Shown: positions 26,361 through 36,741 of the stretch, in pieces | How the letters are laid out: each line of letters opens with the position of its first letter | Numbering within the stretch: position 1 is the stretch's first letter | Origin: Lactobacillus sp. ESL0246 | GTDB taxonomy: Bacteria; Bacillota; Bacilli; Lactobacillales; Lactobacillaceae | NCBI RefSeq assembly: GCF_003692965.1 | Contig: NZ_REHC01000008.1 | Location: 288,640 to 352,639 of the forward strand | Reading direction: 5' to 3' | DNA length: 64,000 bases | The notes under the pieces: model-generated | The model's input: only the letters and a program-made list of their open reading frames with translations | What the model was told of the DNA's origin: nothing | Databases searched by the model: none | Translations under genes and position numbers: made by a program

Positions 26361-29033
26361 TTACTTGGCTTCAAACCAGTTATGACCATAACCCGAATCT
26401 GCAATTAGAGGAATATCAAGTTTGACAGCAGATTGCATTACTTGTGGAACAATTTTTGAAACAATTTCAAGCTCATCTTTAGGCACATCAAAGATCAATT
26501 CATCATGTACTTGAACTACCATCTTGGTCTTTAACTTTAATTCGTCGAGCTTATGCTGCATATTAATCATTGCAATTTTAATAATATCAGCAGCTGATCC
26601 TTGAATTGGTGAATTTATCGCTGTTCGCTCAGCAAAAGAACGTACATTATAGTTTTTAGCGTGAATATCTGGTAAGTAGCGACGCCGATGCATAATAGTT
26701 TCCGCATAACCATGTTCACGTGCAAATTGCACAGCGTTATCCATATATTCACTAATTTTGGGATACTGCTCAAAATAGTTATCAATAAATTCCTTAGCTT
26801 GTTTACGACTAATATTTAAATTCTTGGATAAACCATAATCCGAAATTCCATAAACAATACCGAAATTAACAGCCTTTGCACGACGCCTCATTAGCGGTGT
26901 AACTTCATCCGTGGAATTCAAATGAAAAATTTTCATCGCTGTATGAGCATGAATATCATATCCAGTCTTAAAAGCTTCTTGCATTTGCTCATCACCAGAA
27001 ACTTGCGCTAAAACACGCAACTCAATCTGCGAATAGTCACAAGAAAAAATATATCCATCTGGTTCACTTGGAACAAAAGCCTTTCTAATTTGCTTGCCTT
27101 CCTCAGTTCTAGTTGGAATATTTTGTAAATTAGGATCAACCGATGACAAACGACCAGTTGCTGTTAATGTTTGCAAGTAGCGCGTATGCACACGACCGTC
27201 TTGTTGAATAACATCCAGTAAGCCATTCACATAAGTTGACTGAATCTTAGAAATTTGACGATATGTCAATATATGAGGAATAATTGGATTTTGCTCCTTT
27301 AATTGATTAAGAACATCAACTGAGGTTGAATAACCAGTTTTAGTTTTTTTAATTGGAGGCAAATTCAACTTTTCAAACAGAATATGTCCTAGCTGTTTTG
27401 GTGAATTCAAATTGAATTCTTCACCAGCTTCTTCAAAAATCTGCTTTTCTAATTCACTTAATTTTTGGGCAAATTCTTTTTGTAAATCGATTAAAGTACC
27501 TGCTTCCACTTTAATACCATTCATTTCCATAATGGCTAAAACTCGCGCAACTGGAATCTCAATACTTGCATAAAGGTCGTCTTGCTCATGTTCTTGCAGT
27601 TTATCGACTAAAATATTCTTCAAACTTTCAACAGCCTGTACTTTACTTGCTAAATGATTAAATATCTTTTTATCATCATTAGGAATTTGCAAACTTTTAC
27701 CTTTACCATAAATTTCCTCATCACGCATAACTGAGTCGTTACCGTACATGTGACAAATTTCACCCATGTCATCAGAATTGTTTTCATTATTAATAAGATA
27801 TGAGGCTAAAAGCATATCATAATCAATTCCATGAGCAGTGATTCCCAAACGATTTAAGCCGACCATTATTCGCTTTAAGTCAAACACATTTTTCTTAACA
27901 TGCTTATCTTCAAGCGCATGTTGGAGATTAGTGCTTTTTAAAAGATCCATATCGCGACTAACAAAGATTTGCTTACCCGCTTTAAGGGCAAAGCCAACAA
28001 AATTGGCAAGATGATAATTTGCGCCAAGCATGGCTAAGTAAAAACTAATTGTTGCCCCACTTTTCACTTTAATATCAGTAATATTTTCATTAGTTACAAT
28101 AGTATATTTAACTGGTACGATTGGAGTTGTTTTTTTAATGGCAACCAAATCGGTATTAGATTCTAATTCGTTTAAAAATTTACGGAAATTCATTTTTTCA
28201 TAAAAACGATGAAGCTTTTTGTAATTAACTTCTTGTTTTTTTATGTCATCTAGAGTAATGGTTACGGGCGTTTGGCAATTAATTGTCGCTAGTTTCTTAG
28301 CTAAAAAGGCTTTATCCCTATCATTGATTAAATTTTCTTTCAATTTAGACTTCTTCAACTCACCTACATGCTGATATAGATTTTCCACTGAGCCGTATTG
28401 TTGAATCAAATTCGAAGCTGTCTTGGGACCAACTTTAGTAACCCCAGGATAGTTATCCGAATTATCCCCCATTAAAGCCTTCATATCGATAAATTCCGTC
28501 GGAGTAACGCCATTAACTTCTTTCATGTGTTCTGGGGTATAAGCCTCTAAATTCTGCACACCCGTCTTGGTTACCATAACAGTAATTTTATCAGAAGCAA
28601 GCTGCGTTAAATCTTTATCTCCAGTTACAACTGTAACATCGTAAGCGGAATTTTCCCCTAGCTTGGCAAAAGTTCCAATAATATCGTCAGCTTCGTAATT
28701 GACTAACTCGTAGGTCGAAATCCCCAAATCATGCAATAACTCCTGAATATACGGAAGTTGCTCCGAAAGTTCTGGAGGGGTTTTCTGTCGTCCACCTTTA
28801 TAATCATCATACATAGCATTTCTAAAAGTCGTTTTGCCAGCATCAAAAGCAACCAATACATGGTCGGGGTTGATGTCATTTAACAAAACATCCAACATAT
28901 TTTTAAATGTATAAATGGCATTAGTATGCAAACCCTCTGAATTCTTGAAATTATCAAGCTGACGGTATAGTGCATAAAAAGCACGAAAGGCAATAGAATT
29001 ACCATCGATTAAAAGCAATTTTTGATTAGCCAT
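26361..29033 (-). CDS. polA: DNA polymerase I
   Basis: Gap-filling and Okazaki-fragment polymerase. 890 residues: 5'-nuclease domain (about 1-290, 'LLLIDGNSIAFRAFYAL', 'YEADDIIGTFAKLG', 'VTGDKDLTQLA', 'LMGDNSDNYPGV'), a proofreading-like domain (about 300-480) lacking the DxE and DYxxD metal-binding acidic residues, and a family A polymerase domain (motif A 'SCDYSQIELRVLAQVSGD', motif B 'RRRAKAVNFGIVYG', motif C 'MVVQVHDELIFDVP'). The degenerate exonuclease domain matches Bacillus-type Pol I. First gene of the operon. Confidence 0.97.
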   Translation of the reverse strand: MANQKLLLIDGNSIAFRAFYALYRQLDNFKNSEGLHTNAIYTFKNMLDVLLNDINPDHVLVAFDAGKTTFRNAMYDDYKGGRQKTPPELSEQLPYIQELLHDLGISTYELVNYEADDIIGTFAKLGENSAYDVTVVTGDKDLTQLASDKITVMVTKTGVQNLEAYTPEHMKEVNGVTPTEFIDMKALMGDNSDNYPGVTKVGPKTASNLIQQYGSVENLYQHVGELKKSKLKENLINDRDKAFLAKKLATINCQTPVTITLDDIKKQEVNYKKLHRFYEKMNFRKFLNELESNTDLVAIKKTTPIVPVKYTIVTNENITDIKVKSGATISFYLAMLGANYHLANFVGFALKAGKQIFVSRDMDLLKSTNLQHALEDKHVKKNVFDLKRIMVGLNRLGITAHGIDYDMLLASYLINNENNSDDMGEICHMYGNDSVMRDEEIYGKGKSLQIPNDDKKIFNHLASKVQAVESLKNILVDKLQEHEQDDLYASIEIPVARVLAIMEMNGIKVEAGTLIDLQKEFAQKLSELEKQIFEEAGEEFNLNSPKQLGHILFEKLNLPPIKKTKTGYSTSVDVLNQLKEQNPIIPHILTYRQISKIQSTYVNGLLDVIQQDGRVHTRYLQTLTATGRLSSVDPNLQNIPTRTEEGKQIRKAFVPSEPDGYIFSCDYSQIELRVLAQVSGDEQMQEAFKTGYDIHAHTAMKIFHLNSTDEVTPLMRRRAKAVNFGIVYGISDYGLSKNLNISRKQAKEFIDNYFEQYPKISEYMDNAVQFAREHGYAETIMHRRRYLPDIHAKNYNVRSFAERTAINSPIQGSAADIIKIAMINMQHKLDELKLKTKMVVQVHDELIFDVPKDELEIVSKIVPQVMQSAVKLDIPLIADSGYGHNWFEAK

Positions 29034-29267
29034 TAGATCTCCTCATGTAAAACTTCAATTAATTTAACTATCATTTTAACAGTTTTTATCGCATCTTGCA
29101 GACTAGGGCCTTGGTGTGCATAGAAAAGTCGTTTATTTGTTTTTTCGGTATTTAATTTTTAAGATGTTAGAGTTAAGTTCATCCAACCTAAATCTTAAAT
29201 AACATAAACTTTTTAATTATAATTATTCTTTTCGAAATATTTCTAAATTGTCTGAGATATTCAAAGC

Positions 29268-29308
29268 AAAAAATCCAAATTTTCAATTACTGAAAATTTG
29301 GATTTTTT
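29268..29308. terminator. Terminator after the 4-TM protein gene
   Basis: Perfect 18-bp stem AAAAAATCCAAATTTTCA with its complement, 5-base loop, T run on both strands; placed directly after the stop at 29312 on the minus strand. Confidence 0.75.
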
Positions 29309-29311
29309 AAT

Positions 29312-30022
29312 CTATTTTAATTTAATTATTTTTAAAACTAACGGCCAAAGCACTATTATTACCAATGCAAGTCCCAAGCCGAGCCAAAGGGCAGCCGACG
29401 TTGACAAAGTAATCCCGTGATAAAACTCAGTTTGCAGATATTGCAATAATTCATTAACGTAGAATTGTTGCAAGCCAAATGTTGCTCCCGCTGAAAGTAG
29501 CAATAATAACGAAGCGATTTTTTTGCCAAGTAAAATAAGAAGCGCTGTAATCGCAAAGACGGCAATTACTCCGAAGAAAAAGTAATGAAACATATTAATT
29601 TTTTGCTTTACTGACTGTGAGTTATGTTTCAAATTATGATTAATTCTGTCTATGATAACATAATTAAAGGCCTTCTGAATTTGATTTTTCTCAGTTAGAT
29701 TTAAATTCTTATCCGTCAATTCTCCATTTTCTTGATAACTAACGCTAAGATTATAAAGGTTTGTATAAGAAAGATTATACTGATACTTGCGTTGAAGTTG
29801 ACCCCAAATTTTATCCGTAACGCCAAGTTCTTCCCCTAATTTTAACGTATTTTTTAAATCTATATTGTCTGAGTGGTCAACATTCTTTTGAACAATTGCT
29901 TTAGCCATTGCTGGAACATTCTCTACAACGATATTTATAGGGCTTTTCAATAATAAGAAACCAGAAATGCAAACCAAAACAGCAAAAACTATTCGCAACA
30001 AAAAATTACCAATTTTTTTCAT
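29312..30022 (-). CDS. Unrecognised multi-pass membrane protein in a CopY-type operon
   Basis: 236 residues, no family I can name. Visible layout: TM1 near the N-terminus (about 8-27, with one Cys), an extracytoplasmic, Asn/Lys-rich domain (about 30-143, without His/Met/Cys clusters), then three closely packed segments (about 146-164, 168-185 and 208-231). The final helix ends in a basic 'LKIIKLK'. There is no metal-binding motif, no lipobox and no known catalytic motif. It lies 34 bases after the CopY/BlaI-like regulator on the same strand, so the two probably form one unit; it would then be the likely target or partner of that repressor. Function unknown. Confidence 0.7.
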   Translation of the reverse strand: MKKIGNFLLRIVFAVLVCISGFLLLKSPINIVVENVPAMAKAIVQKNVDHSDNIDLKNTLKLGEELGVTDKIWGQLQRKYQYNLSYTNLYNLSVSYQENGELTDKNLNLTEKNQIQKAFNYVIIDRINHNLKHNSQSVKQKINMFHYFFFGVIAVFAITALLILLGKKIASLLLLLSAGATFGLQQFYVNELLQYLQTEFYHGITLSTSAALWLGLGLALVIIVLWPLVLKIIKLK

Positions 30023-30056
30023 TTAAACTATTCGCCTCCGATTAGTTAGCTTAGGG

Positions 30057-30500
30057 TTAACAATCATGCTGCCCCAGCGTTAAACAATCGCACGGAACCA
30101 TTGCCGGAGCATTCTCTTTTTTACAGGCTAGTTCTTGTTCAATTGTTGTAATATCATTTTTAGTTAATGGTATCTTTTTGATAATTTCAATCAACACCTG
30201 TCCTTTATGCATATCACACATACGACTCATCATTTCATTTGTAACTTGAATCATCATTTCCACTTGAGTAACCGTCGCCGAATATACAAAACGGTGACCA
30301 TCCTTATGTGCTTGCAAAAGACCTTTCTTCACTAAGCGTCTCATCAATGTTTTAATCGTTGACTGCGACCAATCTTTTTTTAATTGCAACTGTTCAATCA
30401 CATCACCCGTATGTATTTTACCTAGTGTCCACACAATACGCATGACTTCCCATTCCGCTTCAGAAATATTATGCTCGATCTTTTTTTCCACCATAACCAT
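30057..30500 (-). CDS. BlaI/MecI/CopY-family repressor
   Basis: Penicillinase-repressor-type winged helix of 147 residues: 'ISEAEWEVMRIVWTLGKIHTGDVIEQL' and 'DWSQSTIKTLMRRLVKKGLLQAHKDGHRFVYSATVT' are the classical core. The C-terminus 'CDCLTLGQHDC' keeps a CxC and a distal Cys but not the full CxCx4CxC of enterococcal CopY, so metal sensing (copper or zinc) is possible but not shown. Two in-frame ATGs (30500 and 30494) could start it and no strong RBS is visible. No copper ATPase gene lies nearby; the only neighbour in the unit is the unknown membrane protein downstream. Confidence 0.85.
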   Translation of the reverse strand: MVMVEKKIEHNISEAEWEVMRIVWTLGKIHTGDVIEQLQLKKDWSQSTIKTLMRRLVKKGLLQAHKDGHRFVYSATVTQVEMMIQVTNEMMSRMCDMHKGQVLIEIIKKIPLTKNDITTIEQELACKKENAPAMVPCDCLTLGQHDC

Positions 30501-30519
30501 TAACTCAATCTTAATTCTA

Positions 30520-31335
30520 CTACAATATAAATTTTTTTAGTGCTTGGGCAACTCCGTCATGATCGTTATCTTCGGTCACGTAGTCCGCGTTCTTTTTAAT
30601 CATATCAATGGCATTTCCCATAGCAATCTTTTTAAATCTAGGATTTGTAAACATAGACAAGTCATTACTCTGATCTCCAAAAACCATTATTTGATTTTGG
30701 TCAATTTTCAAGCGATCAGCTAATTGTTCGAGGGCACTACCCTTTGAAACATTTTTGGGAGTAATCTCAATGATTTCCGGAAGACTTCTAATAATATCGT
30801 ATTTAGCAAATGCCCAATCTGGAATACTCTGCCATAATAGATCAACATCCTCGATATCGTCAATTAAGCCAAAGGTGGCTTTGTTGAAAGTAAAGTCCGT
30901 CTTAATTTCGTCCGGTTCACGAATTTTCAAGATATTATTTAGCAAATATGCGTTTTTAGTCAAATTCAAGCCGAGGTCATGGTCACATGACCAGAAACAA
31001 TCCGTAGTTTCAAAATGAAGATTTACTTTAGCTAAACGTTGCAACTTATGCATATTGGTAAAATCATTGTAATTCATCTTGTGATTAATAATAATATTAC
31101 CGTCAAGATCTTGAACTACCGCACCATTAAAGACAACGTTATATTGACTTTTTCCAGCAAGACCTAGCTGCTGATTATAGGAAAAAACGCCTGATAATGG
31201 TCGCCCTGTTGCAAGAACAATCTTTATTCCTAAAGTACTAACTTTTTTAATTACTTGTTCAGTTTCCGATGAGATTTCAACGTTACTATTTAATAAAGTA
31301 CCATCAAGATCTAGCGCGATCACTTTAATTGCCAA
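30520..31335 (-). CDS. Cof-type HAD-superfamily phosphatase
   Basis: Cytoplasmic class IIB HAD phosphatase, likely acting on sugar phosphates or flavin/pyridoxal phosphates. 271 residues with motif I 'ALDLDGTLLNS', motif II 'VLATGRP', Lys in 'VSKGSALEQLADRL' and motif IV 'MVFGDQSNDLSMF'. The alpha/beta cap occupies about 80-190. Single gene with its own predicted -10 element; substrate unknown. Confidence 0.9.
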   Translation of the reverse strand: MAIKVIALDLDGTLLNSNVEISSETEQVIKKVSTLGIKIVLATGRPLSGVFSYNQQLGLAGKSQYNVVFNGAVVQDLDGNIIINHKMNYNDFTNMHKLQRLAKVNLHFETTDCFWSCDHDLGLNLTKNAYLLNNILKIREPDEIKTDFTFNKATFGLIDDIEDVDLLWQSIPDWAFAKYDIIRSLPEIIEITPKNVSKGSALEQLADRLKIDQNQIMVFGDQSNDLSMFTNPRFKKIAMGNAIDMIKKNADYVTEDNDHDGVAQALKKFIL

Positions 31336-31366
31336 ATTCGTTTACCTCCTACTTTGTAATAAGCCA

Positions 31367-31372
31367 ATTATA
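31367..31372 (-). promoter_or_regulatory. Predicted -10 element of the HAD phosphatase gene
   Basis: Perfect TATAAT on the minus strand, 32 bases before the start and immediately after the glmS terminator T run; no convincing -35 box was found. Confidence 0.4.
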
Positions 31373-31373
31373 C

Positions 31374-31402
31374 AAAAAGTCGTAATTACTTACGACCCTT
31401 TT
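31374..31402 (-). terminator. Terminator after glmS
   Basis: Minus strand GTCGTAA-4 bases-TTACGAC stem followed by TTTTTG, shortly after the glmS stop. Confidence 0.65.
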
Positions 31403-31430
31403 AGTATATTATTTATTCTCTACTCTATAT

Positions 31431-33242
31431 CTATTCTACTGTAACACTTTTAGCCAAATTACGTGGTTTATCAACATCTAATCCCTTTGCCTTTGATGTA
31501 TAGTAGGCAATTAATTGCGTAGCCACAACCGCTATTAAAGGTGTTAAATAATAATCAATCTTGGGTAACACTAGATCATCATTTGGTTTTGCCAAATTCT
31601 TGCTAGCAATTATAATCACATTAGCCCCCCGTGCAACTACTTCTTGAATATTACCACGCATTAAATCAGCCGTTATAGGATCATTGATTAAAGCAATAAC
31701 CGGGGTACCATCTTCAATTAGTGAAATGGTGCCATGTTTCAATTCTGCCGCAGCAAAGCCCTCAGTTTGAATATATGACACTTCTTTTAACTTAAGTGCT
31801 GATTCTAAAGCAAGTGGATAATCGAGACCGCGACCAATATAAAAGGCATTTCGAGAAGGCACTATATATTTCTTAGCCAATTTTTCGATTTTTGATTGAT
31901 CAGACAAGAGTTGATCAATTCCTTCTGCCGCTAAGGACAAATTTTCTTTTAACTGGAATTTCTCAGCTTGCTTGCGATTTGCCTTTTCTCCCAGAGCCTT
32001 AGCTAACACTGCCTCAACAGCAATTTGAGCAGTATAAGCTTTAGTTGACGCAACTGCAATTTCAGGTCCCGCCTCAAGTGTCATTGTGTAATCGGCCTCT
32101 CGAGCTAAAGTTGAATTTGGAACATTTGTTATGGTTAAGCAAGGAATTCTACGCTTAAGAGCTTCTTGCAAGACCACACGTGAATCGGCTGTCTCACCAG
32201 ATTGCGATAAAAAAATGAAAAACGGATGTTGCGATAACATCGGGAAATGATATCCAGCTTCTGACGCAAAACCGACTTCAGTTGGTATACCACTTATTTC
32301 TTCAAACATAGTCTTTCCTACTAAAGCAGCATGATAACTTGTTCCCGCAGCAAAAAGGTATAACCGATCAGCTTTGACTAAAGCATCAATAATCTTTGAA
32401 TCGACTTTTGGCTCTCCCTTTTGATCAAGATAAAATTGATTTAAATGACGTAAAACATTTGGCTGCTCAGAAATTTCTTTCAACATATAAAACTCATATG
32501 TGCCTTTGCTTGCAGCATTAGGATCAACTCTTACTTGATAAGGTTGAGGTTTCACTACTTTACCTGTAATAGTTTCAATTCGATACTGATTTTTAGTAAT
32601 ATCGCCAACTTCACCATCATGTAAATCAACAAAGGTATTGGTTTGATCGAGAACGCATAATGCATCAGAAGCAATAATATTTCCTTCAGAAGTTAACCCA
32701 AGCATTAACGGTGATTTATTCTTAGCGATAAAAATATGATCCGGTTGTTGATTATCAACAAGAAGGAATGCATATGAGCCTTTAATAAGAGTGAGAGTTT
32801 GTTTCAAAGCACTGAAAGCATCCAGTTTTTTATCACGAGCAATCTTACTGACCAACTGGACAACTACTTCGGTATCGGTATCAGACTTGAAGGTTACATC
32901 CTTTAAATAATGTTTCTTAAGTTCCTGATAGTTTTCAATCACTCCATTATGAACTAAATAAAATCTCTTAGTTTCATCAAATTGAGGATGTGCGTTATTT
33001 TCACTTGGCGCTCCATGAGTTGCCCATCGTGTATGCCCAATTCCGACCACACCTTGCTCATTGGGAGTCATTTTATTTTTTAGATTCTGTATCCGACCAG
33101 TAGTTTTTGTTAGAAACTCATTTCCTGCTAAATCATTCAAATAGATCCCAGCAGAATCATAGCCGCGATACTCCAACTTTTTCAAGCCATTCAAAACAAT
33201 GTCTCTGGCAGATTTTCCAATAACACCGACTATTCCACACAT
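31431..33242 (-). CDS. glmS: Glutamine--fructose-6-phosphate aminotransferase (isomerizing)
   Basis: First committed step to UDP-GlcNAc: makes glucosamine-6-phosphate from fructose-6-phosphate and glutamine. 603 residues: N-terminal class II glutaminase with nucleophile Cys2 ('MCGIVGVIG') and 'GHTRWATHGAPS', then two SIS domains ('AAGTSYHAALVGK', 'LSQSGETADSR', 'IGRGLDYPLALESALKLKE'), ending 'RNLAKSVTVE'. Strong RBS AAAGGAG. It follows the glmM operon but has its own promoter. Confidence 0.98.
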   Translation of the reverse strand: MCGIVGVIGKSARDIVLNGLKKLEYRGYDSAGIYLNDLAGNEFLTKTTGRIQNLKNKMTPNEQGVVGIGHTRWATHGAPSENNAHPQFDETKRFYLVHNGVIENYQELKKHYLKDVTFKSDTDTEVVVQLVSKIARDKKLDAFSALKQTLTLIKGSYAFLLVDNQQPDHIFIAKNKSPLMLGLTSEGNIIASDALCVLDQTNTFVDLHDGEVGDITKNQYRIETITGKVVKPQPYQVRVDPNAASKGTYEFYMLKEISEQPNVLRHLNQFYLDQKGEPKVDSKIIDALVKADRLYLFAAGTSYHAALVGKTMFEEISGIPTEVGFASEAGYHFPMLSQHPFFIFLSQSGETADSRVVLQEALKRRIPCLTITNVPNSTLAREADYTMTLEAGPEIAVASTKAYTAQIAVEAVLAKALGEKANRKQAEKFQLKENLSLAAEGIDQLLSDQSKIEKLAKKYIVPSRNAFYIGRGLDYPLALESALKLKEVSYIQTEGFAAAELKHGTISLIEDGTPVIALINDPITADLMRGNIQEVVARGANVIIIASKNLAKPNDDLVLPKIDYYLTPLIAVVATQLIAYYTSKAKGLDVDKPRNLAKSVTVE

Positions 33243-33311
33243 ATTTATCTCCTTTGGTATAGTTATATTATTTAAAAATGGATTAGTTTTATAACTGAAG
33301 CTACATAAAGA

Positions 33312-33340
33312 ATATTAACCTTTTATTTTGAATTGGTCAA
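33312..33340 (-). promoter_or_regulatory. Predicted promoter of glmS
   Basis: Minus strand TTGACC (33335-33340), 17-base spacer, TAATAT (33312-33317), giving a leader of about 60 bases. The leader is too short and lacks the conserved core for a glmS ribozyme. Confidence 0.6.
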
Positions 33341-33451
33341 GCACAGTGTTTTAAATTGGTATATACATATTTAAGAATATTTGAAAAATCAATGCTTACT
33401 CAAAGATCTTTTTTAGTTTAATTTGGCACAAAGAGATAAATCAAAAATAAA

Positions 33452-33488
33452 AACTGATAATCAACGAGAATTATCAGCTCTTTTATTT
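33452..33488 (-). terminator. Terminator after glmM
   Basis: Minus strand AGCTGATAAT-8 bases-ATTATCAGTT hairpin followed by TTTATTTTT, separating glmM from glmS. Confidence 0.7.
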
Positions 33489-33527
33489 ATTTGCAATTTT
33501 TCACAGATTTTTTTTATGATACATTGA

Positions 33528-34880
33528 CTAAACGCCCATTTCTTGTTTAACAACATCGGTAATACGTTTAACATACGTAGCTGTTTCTTCTTCTGTTGGT
33601 CCTTCTGCCATAACCCTTAGAAGTGATTGGGTACCCGAGGGACGAACTAAAACGCGTCCATCACCATTCATATCTTTTTCGACATCATTAATTACATCAA
33701 GAATTGCTTGATGCTGTTTCCAGCTATTCTTATCTTTGACAGGAACGTTTACAAGGCATTGGGGGTAATCTTTAAAATCAACCAATAATTCAGATAATGT
33801 TTTACCAGTTTTTTTCATAACAAGCATTAAATGAAGCCCGGTTAGCATCCCGTCTCCAGTATTATGATAATCACTCATAATCACATGTCCTGATTGTTCA
33901 CCTCCCAAATTAAAGCCATGAGCACGCATTTCTTCAGAAACGTACCGATCTCCGACTTGTGTACGAACATTCTTAATTCCGCGTCTTTCTAAAGCTTTTG
34001 TAAAGCCGAGATTACTCATCACTGTTGTTACAATCGTATCATTTTTTAGGCGACCACTATCTTCCATGAAAGTTCCTAAAATATACATGATATGATCACC
34101 ATCAACTTCATGCCCGTTTTCATCAACAGCTATACATCTATCAGCATCACCGTCAAATGCTAAGCCCAGTTGTGCGCCTTGCTTTACTACTTCTTCTTGT
34201 AACCTTTCAGTATGAGTTGCCCCAACATGATCATTAATATTCAATCCATTAGGATGAGTTGCAATTGTTGTAAAATCAACGCCACAATCAGCAAATAAAC
34301 GGGAAATCAAGCTACTAGCTGCACCATTCGCACCATCAATTACAACCTTTATGCCATCAAGATTTTCGGGAATCGTATTTTCAATAAATTGCAGATATTT
34401 TGCACTACCCTCATGAAAATCCGTGACAGAACCTAGCCCATCAGCTGATGGTCGGGGTAAAAGATCTTCATGAGCATCGATCAATTTCTCAATCTCATCC
34501 TCCATCTCATCAGATAATTTTAAACCATCACTACCAAAGAACTTAATACCATTATCCTCAACAGGATTGTGCGAAGCTGAAATCTGCACTCCTGCATCCG
34601 CTCCTTGAGCACGTACTAAATAAGATAAGCCAGGAGTAGTAATCACACCAACTTCAAGCACTTCAATACCAACGGAAAGAAGGCCCGAAATCAAAGCATA
34701 CTCAAGCATTTGACCTGAAATTCTAGTATCACGAGATACTAATACCTTTGCTTGTTCTTTCTTCAACTTATTTTTAGTTAAAATGTAACCTCCATCACGC
34801 CCAAGTTTAAATGCCATTTCGGGGGATAAATCCTGATTTGCTACGCCTCGAACACCGTCAGTGCCAAAATACTTTAACAT
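33528..34880 (-). CDS. glmM: Phosphoglucosamine mutase
   Basis: Interconverts glucosamine-6- and -1-phosphate for peptidoglycan precursor synthesis. 450 residues with the phosphohexomutase signatures: '[13 protein letters not shown]', active-site '[20 protein letters not shown]' (phosphoserine in SASHNP), metal loop '[13 protein letters not shown]', sugar loop '[13 protein letters not shown]' and phosphate loop '[16 protein letters not shown]'. ATG 34880 follows AAGGTG. End of murB-cdaA-cdaR-glmM; GlmM is known to bind and restrain CdaA in relatives. Confidence 0.98.
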   Translation of the reverse strand: MLKYFGTDGVRGVANQDLSPEMAFKLGRDGGYILTKNKLKKEQAKVLVSRDTRISGQMLEYALISGLLSVGIEVLEVGVITTPGLSYLVRAQGADAGVQISASHNPVEDNGIKFFGSDGLKLSDEMEDEIEKLIDAHEDLLPRPSADGLGSVTDFHEGSAKYLQFIENTIPENLDGIKVVIDGANGAASSLISRLFADCGVDFTTIATHPNGLNINDHVGATHTERLQEEVVKQGAQLGLAFDGDADRCIAVDENGHEVDGDHIMYILGTFMEDSGRLKNDTIVTTVMSNLGFTKALERRGIKNVRTQVGDRYVSEEMRAHGFNLGGEQSGHVIMSDYHNTGDGMLTGLHLMLVMKKTGKTLSELLVDFKDYPQCLVNVPVKDKNSWKQHQAILDVINDVEKDMNGDGRVLVRPSGTQSLLRVMAEGPTEEETATYVKRITDVVKQEMGV

Positions 34881-34893
34881 ATAAAACACCTTT

Positions 34894-35865
34894 CTATTTA
34901 TCTTTAAAATCGTTTATATTATCTACTTTTAACTCAACGTTAATCTGATTAGGATTAGCCTTAACGACCCCATTGGGTAATTTTAATTTCACAGTCTTTG
35001 TTGTCGAAGAGTTAACATCTCTAAGGTCTACTGCAACTGGTAGGCTTTTAATTTTTGCCAGAGCTGATTCACTACCGTATAAAGTAACATAATTGTTTTT
35101 AGCCGTCAGAGAATAAACTTTTCTAGCTTTTTCATGTTTTGGCTGTAATGCAACCTTAACTTTCTTTTGGGCGGTAGTAATTGGAATTGTCACCCTTGCC
35201 GTTGCCGGTTCAATAATCACATTCAATTGTCGACCTCTTTGATCCTCAGCAATCAAACTAACTTGTCTTTCATAAGAATGATCAATTCCATTTGGCAATA
35301 CAATCTTTGCTACGATTTGATCAATTTGATCTACTTCGCCACGAGCACCGGTAACTTCGACTTGTTGCGGATCAACACTTGTTTTGCCAAACTTGTATCC
35401 GCTTGCTACGGCATTTTTATTATACTCTATTTGTACAGGCATTGTCGTTGATTTTCGACGTTGAACATTTACATGAACAATTTTAGGATTAACTGTATAA
35501 GAAATTTGATTATTAATCCCATTAATATGAACCTTAACTGTTTGATCTCCAATCCTGTTATTAGTTAAATCAATATAGGCTCGAAAATTCTGTGTATTAA
35601 CAGTTGACGTTACTAATGCCGTTGATCCTTCCAACGTAACACTAACTTTTTCAGGATAGCCCACAACATAATATTTATCGGTATCAATTGAAACTTGTAA
35701 AGGAACTTTGACAGTCTGTACCTTATTAGCAGTTTGCTTGGTTCTTTCCGCTTGTCCTGGAGTCAAAAAACCATTTTGTGTGTAATTAACATAAATTACT
35801 AATAAAATTGCAATCAAAAGTGAAACAAGGCGAATGAACCATGTTTTTCGCCAAAACTCTTTCAT
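34894..35865 (-). CDS. cdaR: YbbR-domain regulator of diadenylate cyclase, CdaR
   Basis: Membrane-anchored extracellular protein that modulates CdaA. 323 residues: one N-terminal membrane segment (about 10-30), then repeated YbbR domains rich in beta strands ('[13 protein letters not shown]', '[20 protein letters not shown]', '[22 protein letters not shown]'). The ATG at 35865 overlaps the cdaA stop as ATGA, tying translation together; an upstream in-frame start inside cdaA is rejected. Confidence 0.92.
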   Translation of the reverse strand: MKEFWRKTWFIRLVSLLIAILLVIYVNYTQNGFLTPGQAERTKQTANKVQTVKVPLQVSIDTDKYYVVGYPEKVSVTLEGSTALVTSTVNTQNFRAYIDLTNNRIGDQTVKVHINGINNQISYTVNPKIVHVNVQRRKSTTMPVQIEYNKNAVASGYKFGKTSVDPQQVEVTGARGEVDQIDQIVAKIVLPNGIDHSYERQVSLIAEDQRGRQLNVIIEPATARVTIPITTAQKKVKVALQPKHEKARKVYSLTAKNNYVTLYGSESALAKIKSLPVAVDLRDVNSSTTKTVKLKLPNGVVKANPNQINVELKVDNINDFKDK

Positions 35866-36707
35866 CGATCTGCACCCCACTTCCAAATTTTTTGCAAGGC
35901 TTTTTGATACCACTTATCATTGCCGTTTTTCTTAGGCACTAATTCAGCGGTTAAATACTTCATGTATTCCTCACGAGTCATATCAAGCATCATTCGACCA
36001 TTTCGAGTGATTGTGACACCACCAGTTTCTTCAGAAACAACAATTGTAATTGCATCAGTTACTTCAGAAATACCAACAGCAGCGCGGTGTCTAGTTCCCA
36101 GTCTTTTAGGGATCATCGTGCTATCAGATAGTGGCAGATATGCCGCCGCAACCGCAATTGTATGATCCTTATTAATGATCACAGCACCGTCATGCAACGG
36201 TGTATTAGGGATAAAGATATTAATCAATAATTCTCCAGTTACGTGTGCATTCAACTTAATTCCAGTTTCAATATAATCTTCAAGTCCAGTTTCCTGTTGG
36301 ATAGTAATTAAGGCACCTATGCGGCGCTTGGACATATACTGAATTGCTTTATCAAGCTCATTAATAAAGTGAAGCGATTGATCACGTTCACTGTCTTCGC
36401 GCTCACCAAAAATAGGTAGGCGTCCCAAATGCTCCAATCCTCGCCTAATTTCGGGCTGAAAAATTATGATAATTCCTATTACTGACCAAGATACAATCTG
36501 ATCAATCAACCACGTTGTCGCATGTAATTGCAAAAATCCCGCAATGATACGCACAATAAAAATCAACACAATCCCTTTGGCTAATTGAACAGCCTTAGTT
36601 CCTCTGATTAAAACCACAAGGTGATAGACCAAAAACCAAATAATCAATACATCCAGAATGGTTGACAAGCTACTCCAAGTGAAGATATTTGCAACATTAT
36701 AATGCAT
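35862..36707 (-). CDS. cdaA: Diadenylate cyclase CdaA
   Basis: Membrane enzyme making the second messenger c-di-AMP, which controls osmolyte and potassium uptake and cell-wall balance. 281 residues: three N-terminal membrane segments (about 12-95) and the DAC domain with 'LHDGAVIINKD' (DGA motif) and 'LGTRHRAAVGISE' (RHR motif), both intact. ATG 36707 follows GAAAGGA. Operon position between murB and cdaR-glmM is the standard Firmicute arrangement extended by murB. Confidence 0.96.
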   Translation of the reverse strand: MHYNVANIFTWSSLSTILDVLIIWFLVYHLVVLIRGTKAVQLAKGIVLIFIVRIIAGFLQLHATTWLIDQIVSWSVIGIIIIFQPEIRRGLEHLGRLPIFGEREDSERDQSLHFINELDKAIQYMSKRRIGALITIQQETGLEDYIETGIKLNAHVTGELLINIFIPNTPLHDGAVIINKDHTIAVAAAYLPLSDSTMIPKRLGTRHRAAVGISEVTDAITIVVSEETGGVTITRNGRMMLDMTREEYMKYLTAELVPKKNGNDKWYQKALQKIWKWGADR

Positions 36708-36741
36708 AACTAATCCTTTCAATTTATTTTATATTACCAGT

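Noticed and set aside
30501..30560. Classical cop box (TACAnnTGTA) upstream of the CopY-like gene
   Set aside because: Only a near match lacking one base was seen; the true operator cannot be assigned.
33243..33451. Possible glmS ribozyme upstream of glmS
   Set aside because: The expected conserved core and pseudoknot sequences are absent and the predicted promoter leaves only about a 60-base leader.
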